This document shows, piece after piece, positions 1 to 5,658 of a stretch of 9,679 bases of DNA. Source of the stretch: Kiritimatiellia bacterium. Lineage in GTDB: Bacteria; Verrucomicrobiota; Kiritimatiellia; SLAD01. Below the pieces are notes generated by a model. It was not told the DNA's origin. It was given only the letters and a program-made list of their open reading frames with translations, and did not search any database. Within the stretch, counting starts at the first letter, position 1. Every line of letters begins with the position of its first letter. A program made the position numbers and the translations under genes. The stretch spans positions 1 through 9,679 of the forward strand of contig SLCI01000055.1 in NCBI GenBank assembly GCA_007125875.1, given 5' to 3'.

Positions 1-1
1 G

Positions 2-73
2 TTGTATCAGCCTCGGAAGCGCCTAGCAAGGCTGCTGGCTGCGATACTTGCACGTGAAATGCTAAAGTGTTGA
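2..73 (+). CDS. Possible 3' end of an upstream gene (partial)
   Basis: One plus-strand frame is open from the window edge to a TGA at 71-73. It encodes about 23 residues rich in Leu, Ala and Arg (ending LAREMLKC), which could be the amphipathic C-terminal helix of a protein encoded to the left. A second frame is open to a TGA at 55-57, so the choice of frame is not secure. Nothing identifies a family. If real, its stop codon lies inside the candidate -35 element of the queC promoter. Confidence 0.2.
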   Translation: MYQPRKRLARLLAAILAREMLKC

Positions 74-97
74 CAGTTGTAAACAGTTGTTTACTTT
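70..97 (+). promoter_or_regulatory. Candidate sigma70-type promoter of the que operon
   Basis: A perfect TTGACA lies at 70-75. After a 16-bp spacer comes TACTTT at 92-97, a poor -10 matching TATAAT at 3 of 6 positions. Transcription from it would begin almost at the ATG at 105, giving a very short or leaderless transcript. This fits the absence of any SD before that ATG. The spacer is filled by the GTAAAC/GTTTAC palindrome, so a protein bound there would block the promoter. Confidence 0.4.
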
Positions 98-104
98 GGT
101 TTAC
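79..104 (+). promoter_or_regulatory. Triple GTTTAC half-site array, candidate operator before queC
   Basis: Three copies of one hexamer start at 79 (GTAAAC, inverted), 89 (GTTTAC) and 99 (GTTTAC), exactly 10 bp apart. The first two form the palindrome GTAAACA-GT-TGTTTAC (79-94, 7-bp arms). A direct repeat CAGTTGT at 74-80 and 84-90 has the same 10-bp phase. The third half-site directly abuts the ATG at 105. Half-sites on one helix face between -35 and start codon are typical of a repressor operator. The likeliest binder is the HTH on the QueC encoded next to it, but this is inference. Confidence 0.5.
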
Positions 105-1088
105 ATGAAGTCGAAGTTAAGAAAGAAAACGCAGGTGCAGCCCGCGCTGCAACTGGAGGGCGTGCCATACTATGACTTGCAGGGTCTAGCCGAGTGGGCG
201 GGTGTCTCTCGACAGACCTTGTGGCAATGGCGTTCACGCGGAAATATCCCCTTGGGCCGGAAACATCGGAATCGGCTATTGTTTACACAGGATGAGGCTG
301 AATTGGTGGTCCGTCATGCGGCCCGATTAGAGCCGTCGACCGGCTCATCGGCGCTGCGCTACGATGGGGTGCGTCGACGGAGACGGGTCGTGTTGATCTA
401 TTCCGGCGGCTTGGATTCCACTGTGTTGCTCTATTCCTTGTTGGCCGACGGGCACGAGGTGTTTGCCTTGAGTATCGATTATGGTCAGCGACACAAGCGG
501 GAGTTGGAATCGGCTCGCAACATCTGTTCGGCTCTAGGCGTGGTCCATGAAGTGGCGGATTGTTCCGGTTTGCAGCGCTTGTTGGCGGGTAGCAGTTTGA
601 CGAGCGCTTCGGTGGCGGTCCCGGACGGGCATTACGCCGAGGAAAACATGAAGCAAACGATCGTGCCGAATCGCAACATGATCATGTTGTCGATGGCCGG
701 CGGGTGGGCGTTGTCGCAGAAGTGTGAAGCCGTGGCCTATGCTGCGCACGGTGGCGATCACGCGATCTATCCGGATTGTCGTCACGAGTTTACGGAAGCG
801 GTGGACAAAGCCTTGCGATTGGCTGATTGGGAGGAGCTGTATTTGTGGAGTCCGTTCGTCAATCGCAGTAAGGCCGATATTGTGCGACTGGGCAGTGATC
901 TGGGCGTGCCATTTGAGCGCACATGGTCTTGCTATAAAGGGGGACGCTTGCATTGTGGCCGGTGCGGAACCTGCGTGGAACGACGGGAAGCCTTTCATTT
1001 GGCGGGCGTGAAGGATCCGACCAAGTACGCCTCGTCGGCGCCTAGCGTGCAGGAAATGGTCGCCCATAATTGGAGAATATCGGCATGA
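105..1088 (+). CDS. queC: HTH-QueC fusion: 7-cyano-7-deazaguanine (preQ0) synthase with N-terminal DNA-binding domain
   Basis: QueC is the cytosolic ATP-dependent enzyme that turns 7-carboxy-7-deazaguanine and ammonia into preQ0. With residues numbered from the ATG at 105 (327 aa), the PP-loop SGGLDST is at about 100-106, followed by SIDYGQRH and VPNRNM. The C-terminal zinc cluster is C276-x7-C284-x2-C287-x2-C290. This part is about 230 aa, the normal size of QueC. Residues 22-70 are extra: a MerR/excisionase-like HTH (LAEWAGVSRQTLWQWRSRG) with a basic wing, joined by a linker ending in five arginines. The start is uncertain: ATG 105 has no SD, and an in-frame TTG at 87 lies inside the operator. 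An internal GTG at 390 has GGAGA 6 nt before it and would give a plain 232-aa QueC. The stop overlaps queD as ATGA. The QueC assignment is firm; a regulatory role for the HTH is inferred. Confidence 0.95.
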   Translation: MKSKLRKKTQVQPALQLEGVPYYDLQGLAEWAGVSRQTLWQWRSRGNIPLGRKHRNRLLFTQDEAELVVRHAARLEPSTGSSALRYDGVRRRRRVVLIYSGGLDSTVLLYSLLADGHEVFALSIDYGQRHKRELESARNICSALGVVHEVADCSGLQRLLAGSSLTSASVAVPDGHYAEENMKQTIVPNRNMIMLSMAGGWALSQKCEAVAYAAHGGDHAIYPDCRHEFTEAVDKALRLADWEELYLWSPFVNRSKADIVRLGSDLGVPFERTWSCYKGGRLHCGRCGTCVERREAFHLAGVKDPTKYASSAPSVQEMVAHNWRISA

Positions 1089-1537
1089 TGACATGTCGCA
1101 AAGTGTACGCCGATATTCCGTTTGCCCACCGGCAGCACATGCACGATGGGCATTGCGCACTGATTCACGGGCACAACTGGTCCTTTGCGTTGACGTTCGG
1201 TTGCCACGAGCGTGATGCGAACGGATTCGTGATTGATTTTGGCAAGCTTCGCTTTATCCGGGAGGAGTTGGAGGCGCGCTTTGATCATGCCTGCGTATTC
1301 GCGGAAGACGATCCGCTGCGCGAAACCATTGTGCAGGCCGCGCCCGAGGCGTTCAAAGTGTATGTCGTGCCGAACTGCTCGAGCGAGGGCTTGTGCGCAC
1401 ATGTATTCGAGTGGGTTGACGAACGGGTCCGTTCACATACGGATGGTCGCGTGTTTCTCGTCGGCGTCGAGGTGACGGAAGATCAGCGGAATTCGGCCGC
1501 CTATTTTCCCGTCCAAGCCCGTCAGGGGGCACAATGA
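1085..1537 (+). CDS. queD: QueD, 6-carboxy-5,6,7,8-tetrahydropterin synthase
   Basis: QueD is a zinc enzyme of the PTPS fold that converts dihydroneopterin triphosphate to 6-carboxy-tetrahydropterin, the substrate of QueE. In this 150-aa protein the zinc histidines are H15 (FAHR), H28 and H30 (HGH). The catalytic Cys is C24 in C-x3-HGH, the Asp-His pair is D67-H68 (FDHAC), and the substrate-binding Glu is probably E101 (NCSSEG). It is about 30 residues longer than E. coli QueD, which is common in other phyla. The start is ATG 1085, overlapping the queC stop as ATGA, with GGAGAA at 1072-1077; a second ATG follows at 1088. The overlap implies translational coupling. The source of its substrate, FolE, is not in the window. 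Confidence 0.93.
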   Translation: MMTCRKVYADIPFAHRQHMHDGHCALIHGHNWSFALTFGCHERDANGFVIDFGKLRFIREELEARFDHACVFAEDDPLRETIVQAAPEAFKVYVVPNCSSEGLCAHVFEWVDERVRSHTDGRVFLVGVEVTEDQRNSAAYFPVQARQGAQ

Positions 1538-2247
1538 GCAACGTCCTGCTCCAGGCAGAAGCGCGCCGCTTGCCGGTGCATGAACGCTTTTACTCCTGGC
1601 AAGGAGAAGGATGCCATGCAGGGCGAGCCGCGTTCTTCATCCGTTTATACGGCTGCCCGGTTCAATGTCCTTGGTGTGATTCTGCGGGCACTTGGCATAC
1701 GGATTACATTCCGCGCGACATCGCGCGGCTCGCTCCCGATGAATTGCTGCGAGAGGCCGTCGCTTCATCCGCTTCGTTTGTGGTGATTACAGGCGGAGAA
1801 CCCGCCATTCATGATCTTTCCGACCTGACCACAGCCATTCGTGAGCGGGGCTTGGCGTGCCATATCGAAACCAGTGGCGCGTTTCCGATTCAGGGCACAT
1901 TCGATTGGATTACCGTAAGTCCTAAATGGCATAAACTGCCATTGCGCGAAACCATTCGGAAAGCGGACGAACTGAAATTGATTGTTGAACATGGCACATC
2001 GATCGCCGATTGGTTGGATTGGCTAGGGGATGATCTCTGTGCGGAACATGTCTGGCTCCATCCGGAATGGTCTCAGCGAAATAATCCTCGCGTGCTTGAA
2101 GCGATTAATCAGGTTGTGAGGGAGCGAGGCGATCCATTTCGCGCGGGCTATCAGCTTCACAAGCTGTATCAGGTGGATGAACAGGATCCCCGTTCGCGAC
2201 CGCCAGCTCCGCTGGGGGGCAAGCCAGCACTAGTTGAAGGAAGATAA
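1534..2247 (+). CDS. queE: QueE, 7-carboxy-7-deazaguanine synthase (radical SAM)
   Basis: QueE is a radical SAM enzyme that rearranges 6-carboxy-tetrahydropterin to 7-carboxy-7-deazaguanine. The 237-aa protein has the 4Fe-4S motif C41-x3-C45-x2-C48 (YGCPVQCPWCDS) and the upstream SWQGEG segment that lines the substrate site. The SAM-binding TGGEP is at 86-90, followed by HIETSG and a lysine-rich SPKWHKLP. The C-terminal QLHKLYQVDEQDPRSRP is characteristic of QueE from several non-enteric phyla. The ATG overlaps the queD stop as ATGA, and a G-rich SD lies at about 1523-1529. The stop is 3 nt before queF. No key residue appears to be missing. Confidence 0.94.
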   Translation: MSNVLLQAEARRLPVHERFYSWQGEGCHAGRAAFFIRLYGCPVQCPWCDSAGTWHTDYIPRDIARLAPDELLREAVASSASFVVITGGEPAIHDLSDLTTAIRERGLACHIETSGAFPIQGTFDWITVSPKWHKLPLRETIRKADELKLIVEHGTSIADWLDWLGDDLCAEHVWLHPEWSQRNNPRVLEAINQVVRERGDPFRAGYQLHKLYQVDEQDPRSRPPAPLGGKPALVEGR

Positions 2248-2250
2248 ACG

Positions 2251-2658
2251 ATGACTGAGAAGAACGAAACGACACTCACACAGTTGGGCGCACAAAAGAC
2301 CATCTATCCTGCCGCGCCCGAAGACGCCGTATTGGAAACCTTTCCGAATCCAAGCATGCAGCGTGATTTCTGGATCACGTTTACGTGCCCGGAATTCACG
2401 GCGCTATGTCCGATCACCAATCAACCGGATTTTGGTACCTTGACGATTCGCTACGTACCTGATCAGCAGTGTATCGAGAGCAAATCGCTCAAGCTCTATC
2501 TGTTTTCCTTTCGGAACGAAGGGGCTTTCGCCGAACGAATCACCAATCGCGTGCTCGACGATATTGTCGCGGCCTGTGCGCCGAAACGCGCCGAGGTGAA
2601 GGGCGTCTTCACGCCGCGCGGAGGCATCGGGATCACCGTCGACGTCTCATATCCTTAG
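2251..2658 (+). CDS. queF: QueF, NADPH-dependent preQ0 nitrile reductase (unimodular type)
   Basis: QueF reduces the nitrile of preQ0 to the aminomethyl group of preQ1 with two NADPH. The 135-aa protein is the short Bacillus-like form. It keeps the thioimide-forming cysteine C53 in ALCPITNQPDF, the proton-donor D60, the ESKSLKLYLFSFRN signature (E76-N89), and FTPRGGIGI near the end. The substrate-binding Glu is E95, but the His that normally precedes it (F-H-E) is Ala94 (FAE, codon GCC at 2530-2532). The start is supported by AAGGAAG at 2237-2243, 7 nt before the ATG. It is the last gene of the que operon, and its presence points to queuosine in tRNA rather than preQ0-based DNA modification. 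Identity is firm; full activity is open because of the missing His. Confidence 0.93.
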   Translation: MTEKNETTLTQLGAQKTIYPAAPEDAVLETFPNPSMQRDFWITFTCPEFTALCPITNQPDFGTLTIRYVPDQQCIESKSLKLYLFSFRNEGAFAERITNRVLDDIVAACAPKRAEVKGVFTPRGGIGITVDVSYP

Positions 2659-2795
2659 CGACTTGAACACGAGTCCGGATTGCGTTGTTGCCTCCACAGG
2701 CGATCGCGACACATCAGGCCCGCAACGACCTAAGCGGGCTCCAAGCGGCAGCACTCGGTTTCCCGTACGCCCCGGATGCTTCCTTTCGCGTCTCC
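2659..2795. other. Convergent intergenic gap between queF and cysA
   Basis: These 137 bp separate two operons that end toward each other. No convincing gene is visible. The best hairpin is GCCCGC (2718-2723) with GCGGGC (2734-2739) around a 10-nt loop. It is not followed by a T-run on either strand, so it is at best a weak bidirectional or Rho-assisted end. No intrinsic terminator was found. Confidence 0.5.
2718..2739. terminator. Weak hairpin, possible shared transcript end
   Basis: A 6-bp GC-only stem (GCCCGC/GCGGGC) with a 10-nt loop is the only clear inverted repeat in the convergent gap. There is no U-tract on either side. It may serve both operons, but the sequence alone gives weak support. 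Confidence 0.25.
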
Positions 2796-3845
2796 TTACG
2801 GTGCGCTATAGATCTTCGATGCGCGCGGACGGAAGAAGACGTCTTCGCCGACGATCAGGCGGAGCGCCGCATAACGTTCCCGGGTCAGTTCCGCCTCGCT
2901 AAGACTTTGGTCATCCGCGCGTAGCAACTCCACGCGCACGATCGGTCCGATCGTGTGTATGCGCAGTACCTGCGCTTTGAGCCAGCCGCCGTTCTCGGCT
3001 TCCCGCGCAATCTCGATGTCGTGGGGGCGGGCATGAACCAGCGCTTCCTCGCCGTCCGTTTTCACGTCCAACACGTCATCGCCGAGATGCACTTGGCCGT
3101 CCCGTACCCGCGTGTGGAAGAGGTTTACACTGCCAAGGAAGTGATAAACAAACGAGTTGGCCGGATGCTCATACACCTCATCGGGTGGGCCGACCTGCTC
3201 AATCCGGGCCTGATTCATGACCACCACTTCGTCCGCCACTTCCAAGGCCTCGTCGACGTCGTGCGTGACGAAGATGCTGGTGACATGAATTTCATCATGG
3301 AGCCGCCGCAACCAACGCCGCAATTCTTTGCGGACCTTGGCATCGAGCGCGCCGAAGGGCTCATCGAGCAGGAGAACTTTGGGCTCTACAGCTAACGCTC
3401 GCGCCAAGGCAACGCGTTGACGTTGTCCACCGGATAACTGATTCGGCAAGCGATCCGCCAGCCAATCAATCTGGACCATCTTGAGCAATTCCATGACGCG
3501 AGAACGTATCTCCTCGCGGGACGGACGTTCGGCGCGTTTCTTCACCCGCAACCCGAAGGCGACGTTGTCGAAGACGGTCATGTGCCGGAACAGGGCATAG
3601 TGCTGGAACACGAACCCGACCCGGCGATCGCGGGCCGAGGCATCGGTGGTATCGCGCCCGTCCATCAGAATTTGGCCGTGATCTGCCTGTTCCAACCCGG
3701 CAATGATACGCAGGAGTGTTGTTTTACCCGATCCCGATGGCCCGAGTAGGGCCACCAGCTTGCCTGAGGGAACGGTCACACTCACCTCTTTGAGTGCTTC
3801 ATAATTGCCAAACGTCTTCGTGATATTTTTTGCTTCAATGGTCAT
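2796..3845 (-). CDS. cysA: CysA, ATPase of the sulfate/thiosulfate ABC importer
   Basis: This 349-aa protein is the cytosolic ATPase that drives sulfate/thiosulfate import through CysT and CysW. Visible motifs are Walker A GPSGSGKTT (35-43), Q-loop Q81 (FQHYALF), signature LSGGQ (137-141), Walker B VLLLDE (157-162), D-loop ALD and switch His H195 (VTHD). The C-terminal part from about 240 (VNLFHTRV, then ARPHDIEI) is the TOBE-like domain typical of CysA. The ATG at 3845 was chosen because the family N-terminus (MTIEAKNITKTFG) starts there, GGAG precedes it, and it lies 1 nt after the cysW stop. The longer frame to 3926 only reads back into cysW. It is the last gene of the sulfate operon. Related molybdate or iron ATPases are less likely given the neighbours. 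Confidence 0.94.
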   Translation of the reverse strand: MTIEAKNITKTFGNYEALKEVSVTVPSGKLVALLGPSGSGKTTLLRIIAGLEQADHGQILMDGRDTTDASARDRRVGFVFQHYALFRHMTVFDNVAFGLRVKKRAERPSREEIRSRVMELLKMVQIDWLADRLPNQLSGGQRQRVALARALAVEPKVLLLDEPFGALDAKVRKELRRWLRRLHDEIHVTSIFVTHDVDEALEVADEVVVMNQARIEQVGPPDEVYEHPANSFVYHFLGSVNLFHTRVRDGQVHLGDDVLDVKTDGEEALVHARPHDIEIAREAENGGWLKAQVLRIHTIGPIVRVELLRADDQSLSEAELTRERYAALRLIVGEDVFFRPRASKIYSAP

Positions 3846-3846
3846 G

Positions 3847-4749
3847 TCATTTCTCCAGTAGTAAGGTGTCATCGGTAATCGTGGTGATTGTTTGTTGGGT
3901 GCGCCACTCGATGATGGCTTTAACAACCATCGTAATCAGCGCCAGAAAGACGAGTAGCGAAGCTACCGCAAAGGAGGCGGTGAATTGATAATCGTTATAG
4001 AGGATCTCAATGTGCAGGGGCATGGTGTTGGTGAGACCGCGGATATGACCGGATACCACTGACACCGCGCCAAATTCACCCATCGAGCGGGCGTTACACA
4101 GGATCACGCCGTAGAGCAGACCCCACTTGATATTTGGAAGGGTCACGCGCCAAAACGTTTGCCAGCCATTGGCGCCCAGCGTCATGGCGGATTGTTCTTC
4201 GTCACTGCCCTGCGCCTGCATCAGTGGGATCAGCTCGCGGGCGACGAACGGGAACGTCACAAAGATGGTCGCCAACACGATGCCGGGGGTCGCAAAAATG
4301 ATGCGGATATCGTTTTCGATCAGCCATGGTCCCAGAATACCGCGGGCCCCAAAGAGGACGACGAAGATCAAGCCTGCGATCACAGGCGAGATCGCGAACG
4401 GCAAATCGATCAATGTGATCAGTATATTCTTGCCACGAAAATGAAACTTGGTGATCGCCCACGCAGCCGAAACGCCGAAGATGACATTCAGCGGCACGGT
4501 AATGGCCGCGGTAATCAACGTCAGGCGGATGGCCGAGACGGCGTCTGGTTCGGTAAACGAGGCGATGTACACGGCCCACCCTTGCTGTAAGGCGTAGGTG
4601 AAGATCAGCACCAGCGGCATGACTAGCACGAGGGCGATGAACAACAAGGCCAGCGTAATCAAGAGACTGCGCACCCAGAGGGGTTCGGTCACTGCCCGCC
4701 GGGATTTGACGCCTTGAGCGCCGATTCGAGATGGGATAACTCCTGCCAT
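3847..4749 (-). CDS. cysW: CysW, inner-membrane permease of the sulfate/thiosulfate importer
   Basis: CysW pairs with CysT to form the membrane channel of the importer. The 300-aa protein has about six hydrophobic segments, starting with LLITLALLFIALVLVMPLVL near 29-48. The cytoplasmic EAA-type coupling loop is at about 184-209 (EEQSAMTLGA...FWRVTLPNI). The CysW-like stretches IDLPFAISPVIAGL and NARSMGEFGAVSVVSGHIRG are present. The start is ATG 4749 with AGGAG about 7 nt upstream; an in-frame TTG at 4755 is less likely. It begins 9 nt after cysT and ends 1 nt before cysA, so the three are co-translated. The first EAA residue is replaced (EEQS instead of EEAA), as is usual in CysW. Confidence 0.92.
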   Translation of the reverse strand: MAGVIPSRIGAQGVKSRRAVTEPLWVRSLLITLALLFIALVLVMPLVLIFTYALQQGWAVYIASFTEPDAVSAIRLTLITAAITVPLNVIFGVSAAWAITKFHFRGKNILITLIDLPFAISPVIAGLIFVVLFGARGILGPWLIENDIRIIFATPGIVLATIFVTFPFVARELIPLMQAQGSDEEQSAMTLGANGWQTFWRVTLPNIKWGLLYGVILCNARSMGEFGAVSVVSGHIRGLTNTMPLHIEILYNDYQFTASFAVASLLVFLALITMVVKAIIEWRTQQTITTITDDTLLLEK

Positions 4750-4758
4750 GATCAACTC

Positions 4759-5589
4759 CTATTGATGGCGCCTGCTCCACGCCTGGAGCAGGTTAATAAT
4801 GAAAATAAAGGTGAACGACGCGAGCAGCATCACGACCCCGATTGCGGCGGCTCCGTGATAATCGTATTGCTCCAGCTTGATGATGATCAGCAAGGGGGCG
4901 ATTTCGGTTTTGTACGGCATGTTACCCGCTATGAAGTAGACCGAGCCGAATTCGCCCACCGCACGCGCGAAGGCTAGCGTGAAGCCGGACAACAGCGAGG
5001 GTAGAATCGCGGGAAAAATCACGCGCCGGAACGTTTGCCCGCGTGTCGCGCCCAAACTCGAGGCGGCTTCCTCCAGTTCAGCCTCCAAGTCTTCCAGTGC
5101 CGGTTGCACGGTGCGCACCACGAACGGCAAGCCGATCAGGGTCAGGGCCAACACAATGCCGGTAGGCGTATACGCAATGCGAATCCCAAAGGAATCAAAC
5201 CATTGTCCTATCCAGCCGGTATGGGCATAGAGTGTGGTCAATGCGATGCCGGACACGGCAGTGGGCAAGGCGAACGGTAAATCCACCAGCGCATCCACGA
5301 TGCGTTTGCCCCAGAAGGAGTACCGCACCAGCACCCAGGCCACCAGAAAACCAAAGACGGCATTAATAATGGCCGCGATAAAGGCCGCCCCGAAACTCAG
5401 TTTGTAGGATGCGACGACCCGTGGATCGGTTACGGCCTTGGCCCAGAACTCCGCCCAGGTCATTTGGCTGGTGAGAAAGAACAGGCCGGCCAACGGGATC
5501 AGGACGATCAGACTGGTGTAGAACACCGTAAAGCCAAAGGTCAGTCCGAATCCCGGCAGTACGCGATGTGATGTTCTCTTTTTCGCCAT
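4759..5589 (-). CDS. cysT: CysT (CysU), inner-membrane permease of the sulfate/thiosulfate importer
   Basis: CysT is the second transmembrane subunit of the sulfate importer. The 276-aa length equals the family norm. It opens with HRVLPGFGLTFGFTVFYTSL, typical of CysT, has about six membrane segments, and contains VDLPFALPTAVSGIALTTLY. Its EAA loop is classical at about 173-197 (EEAASSLGA...FRRVIFPAILP), followed by FARAVGEFGSVYFIAGN. The start is ATG 5589 with GGGAGAG about 6 nt upstream; the longer frame to 5640 would read through the upstream hairpin and is rejected. It lies downstream of sbp across a strong hairpin (5614-5643). Confidence 0.93.
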   Translation of the reverse strand: MAKKRTSHRVLPGFGLTFGFTVFYTSLIVLIPLAGLFFLTSQMTWAEFWAKAVTDPRVVASYKLSFGAAFIAAIINAVFGFLVAWVLVRYSFWGKRIVDALVDLPFALPTAVSGIALTTLYAHTGWIGQWFDSFGIRIAYTPTGIVLALTLIGLPFVVRTVQPALEDLEAELEEAASSLGATRGQTFRRVIFPAILPSLLSGFTLAFARAVGEFGSVYFIAGNMPYKTEIAPLLIIIKLEQYDYHGAAAIGVVMLLASFTFIFIINLLQAWSRRHQ

Positions 5590-5613
5590 AATATCTCTCC
5601 CGGTAGGGGATGA

Positions 5614-5643
5614 GGGGTGCGGGCGGCGAACCGCCCGCACCCC
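5614..5643 (-). repeat. Perfect 13-bp intergenic hairpin between sbp and cysT
   Basis: The arms 5614-5626 and 5631-5643 are perfect reverse complements (13 bp, almost all G-C) around 4 nt. In the minus-strand mRNA the loop reads UUCG. The element starts 15 nt after the sbp stop and ends about 12 nt before the cysT SD. No U-run follows, so it is not a standard intrinsic terminator. Such structures after a binding-protein gene are known to protect the upstream message from 3' exonucleases (as with malE-malF), giving more binding protein than permease. That role here is inferred. Confidence 0.8.
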
Positions 5644-5658
5644 ATCGGGTCTGCATGT

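Noticed and set aside
1..104. preQ1 riboswitch before the que operon
   Set aside because: No compact hairpin with a following A-rich pseudoknot tail is visible, and the predicted transcript would start too late to contain one.
281..286. Fourth GTTTAC half-site inside queC
   Set aside because: A hexamer is expected several times by chance in this window and this copy is not in phase with the cluster at 79-104.
534..1160. 208-aa minus-strand open frame antisense to queC
   Set aside because: It is rich in His, Arg and Ala, has no recognisable domain and lies wholly opposite well-conserved QueC/QueD coding sequence.
105..2658. Genes of a 7-deazaguanine DNA-modification (dpd) island
   Set aside because: QueF takes preQ0 on to preQ1, and no dpd gene, transposase or phage gene is present in the window.
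4202..4780. 192-aa minus-strand frame overlapping cysW
   Set aside because: It is the other reading frame of cysW on the same strand; Arg-rich composition with no membrane segments or motif, while the cysW frame shows the full permease pattern.
5614..5643. Hairpin as a classical intrinsic terminator of sbp
   Set aside because: No U-run follows the stem on the minus strand, and cysT, cysW and cysA downstream have no evident promoter of their own.
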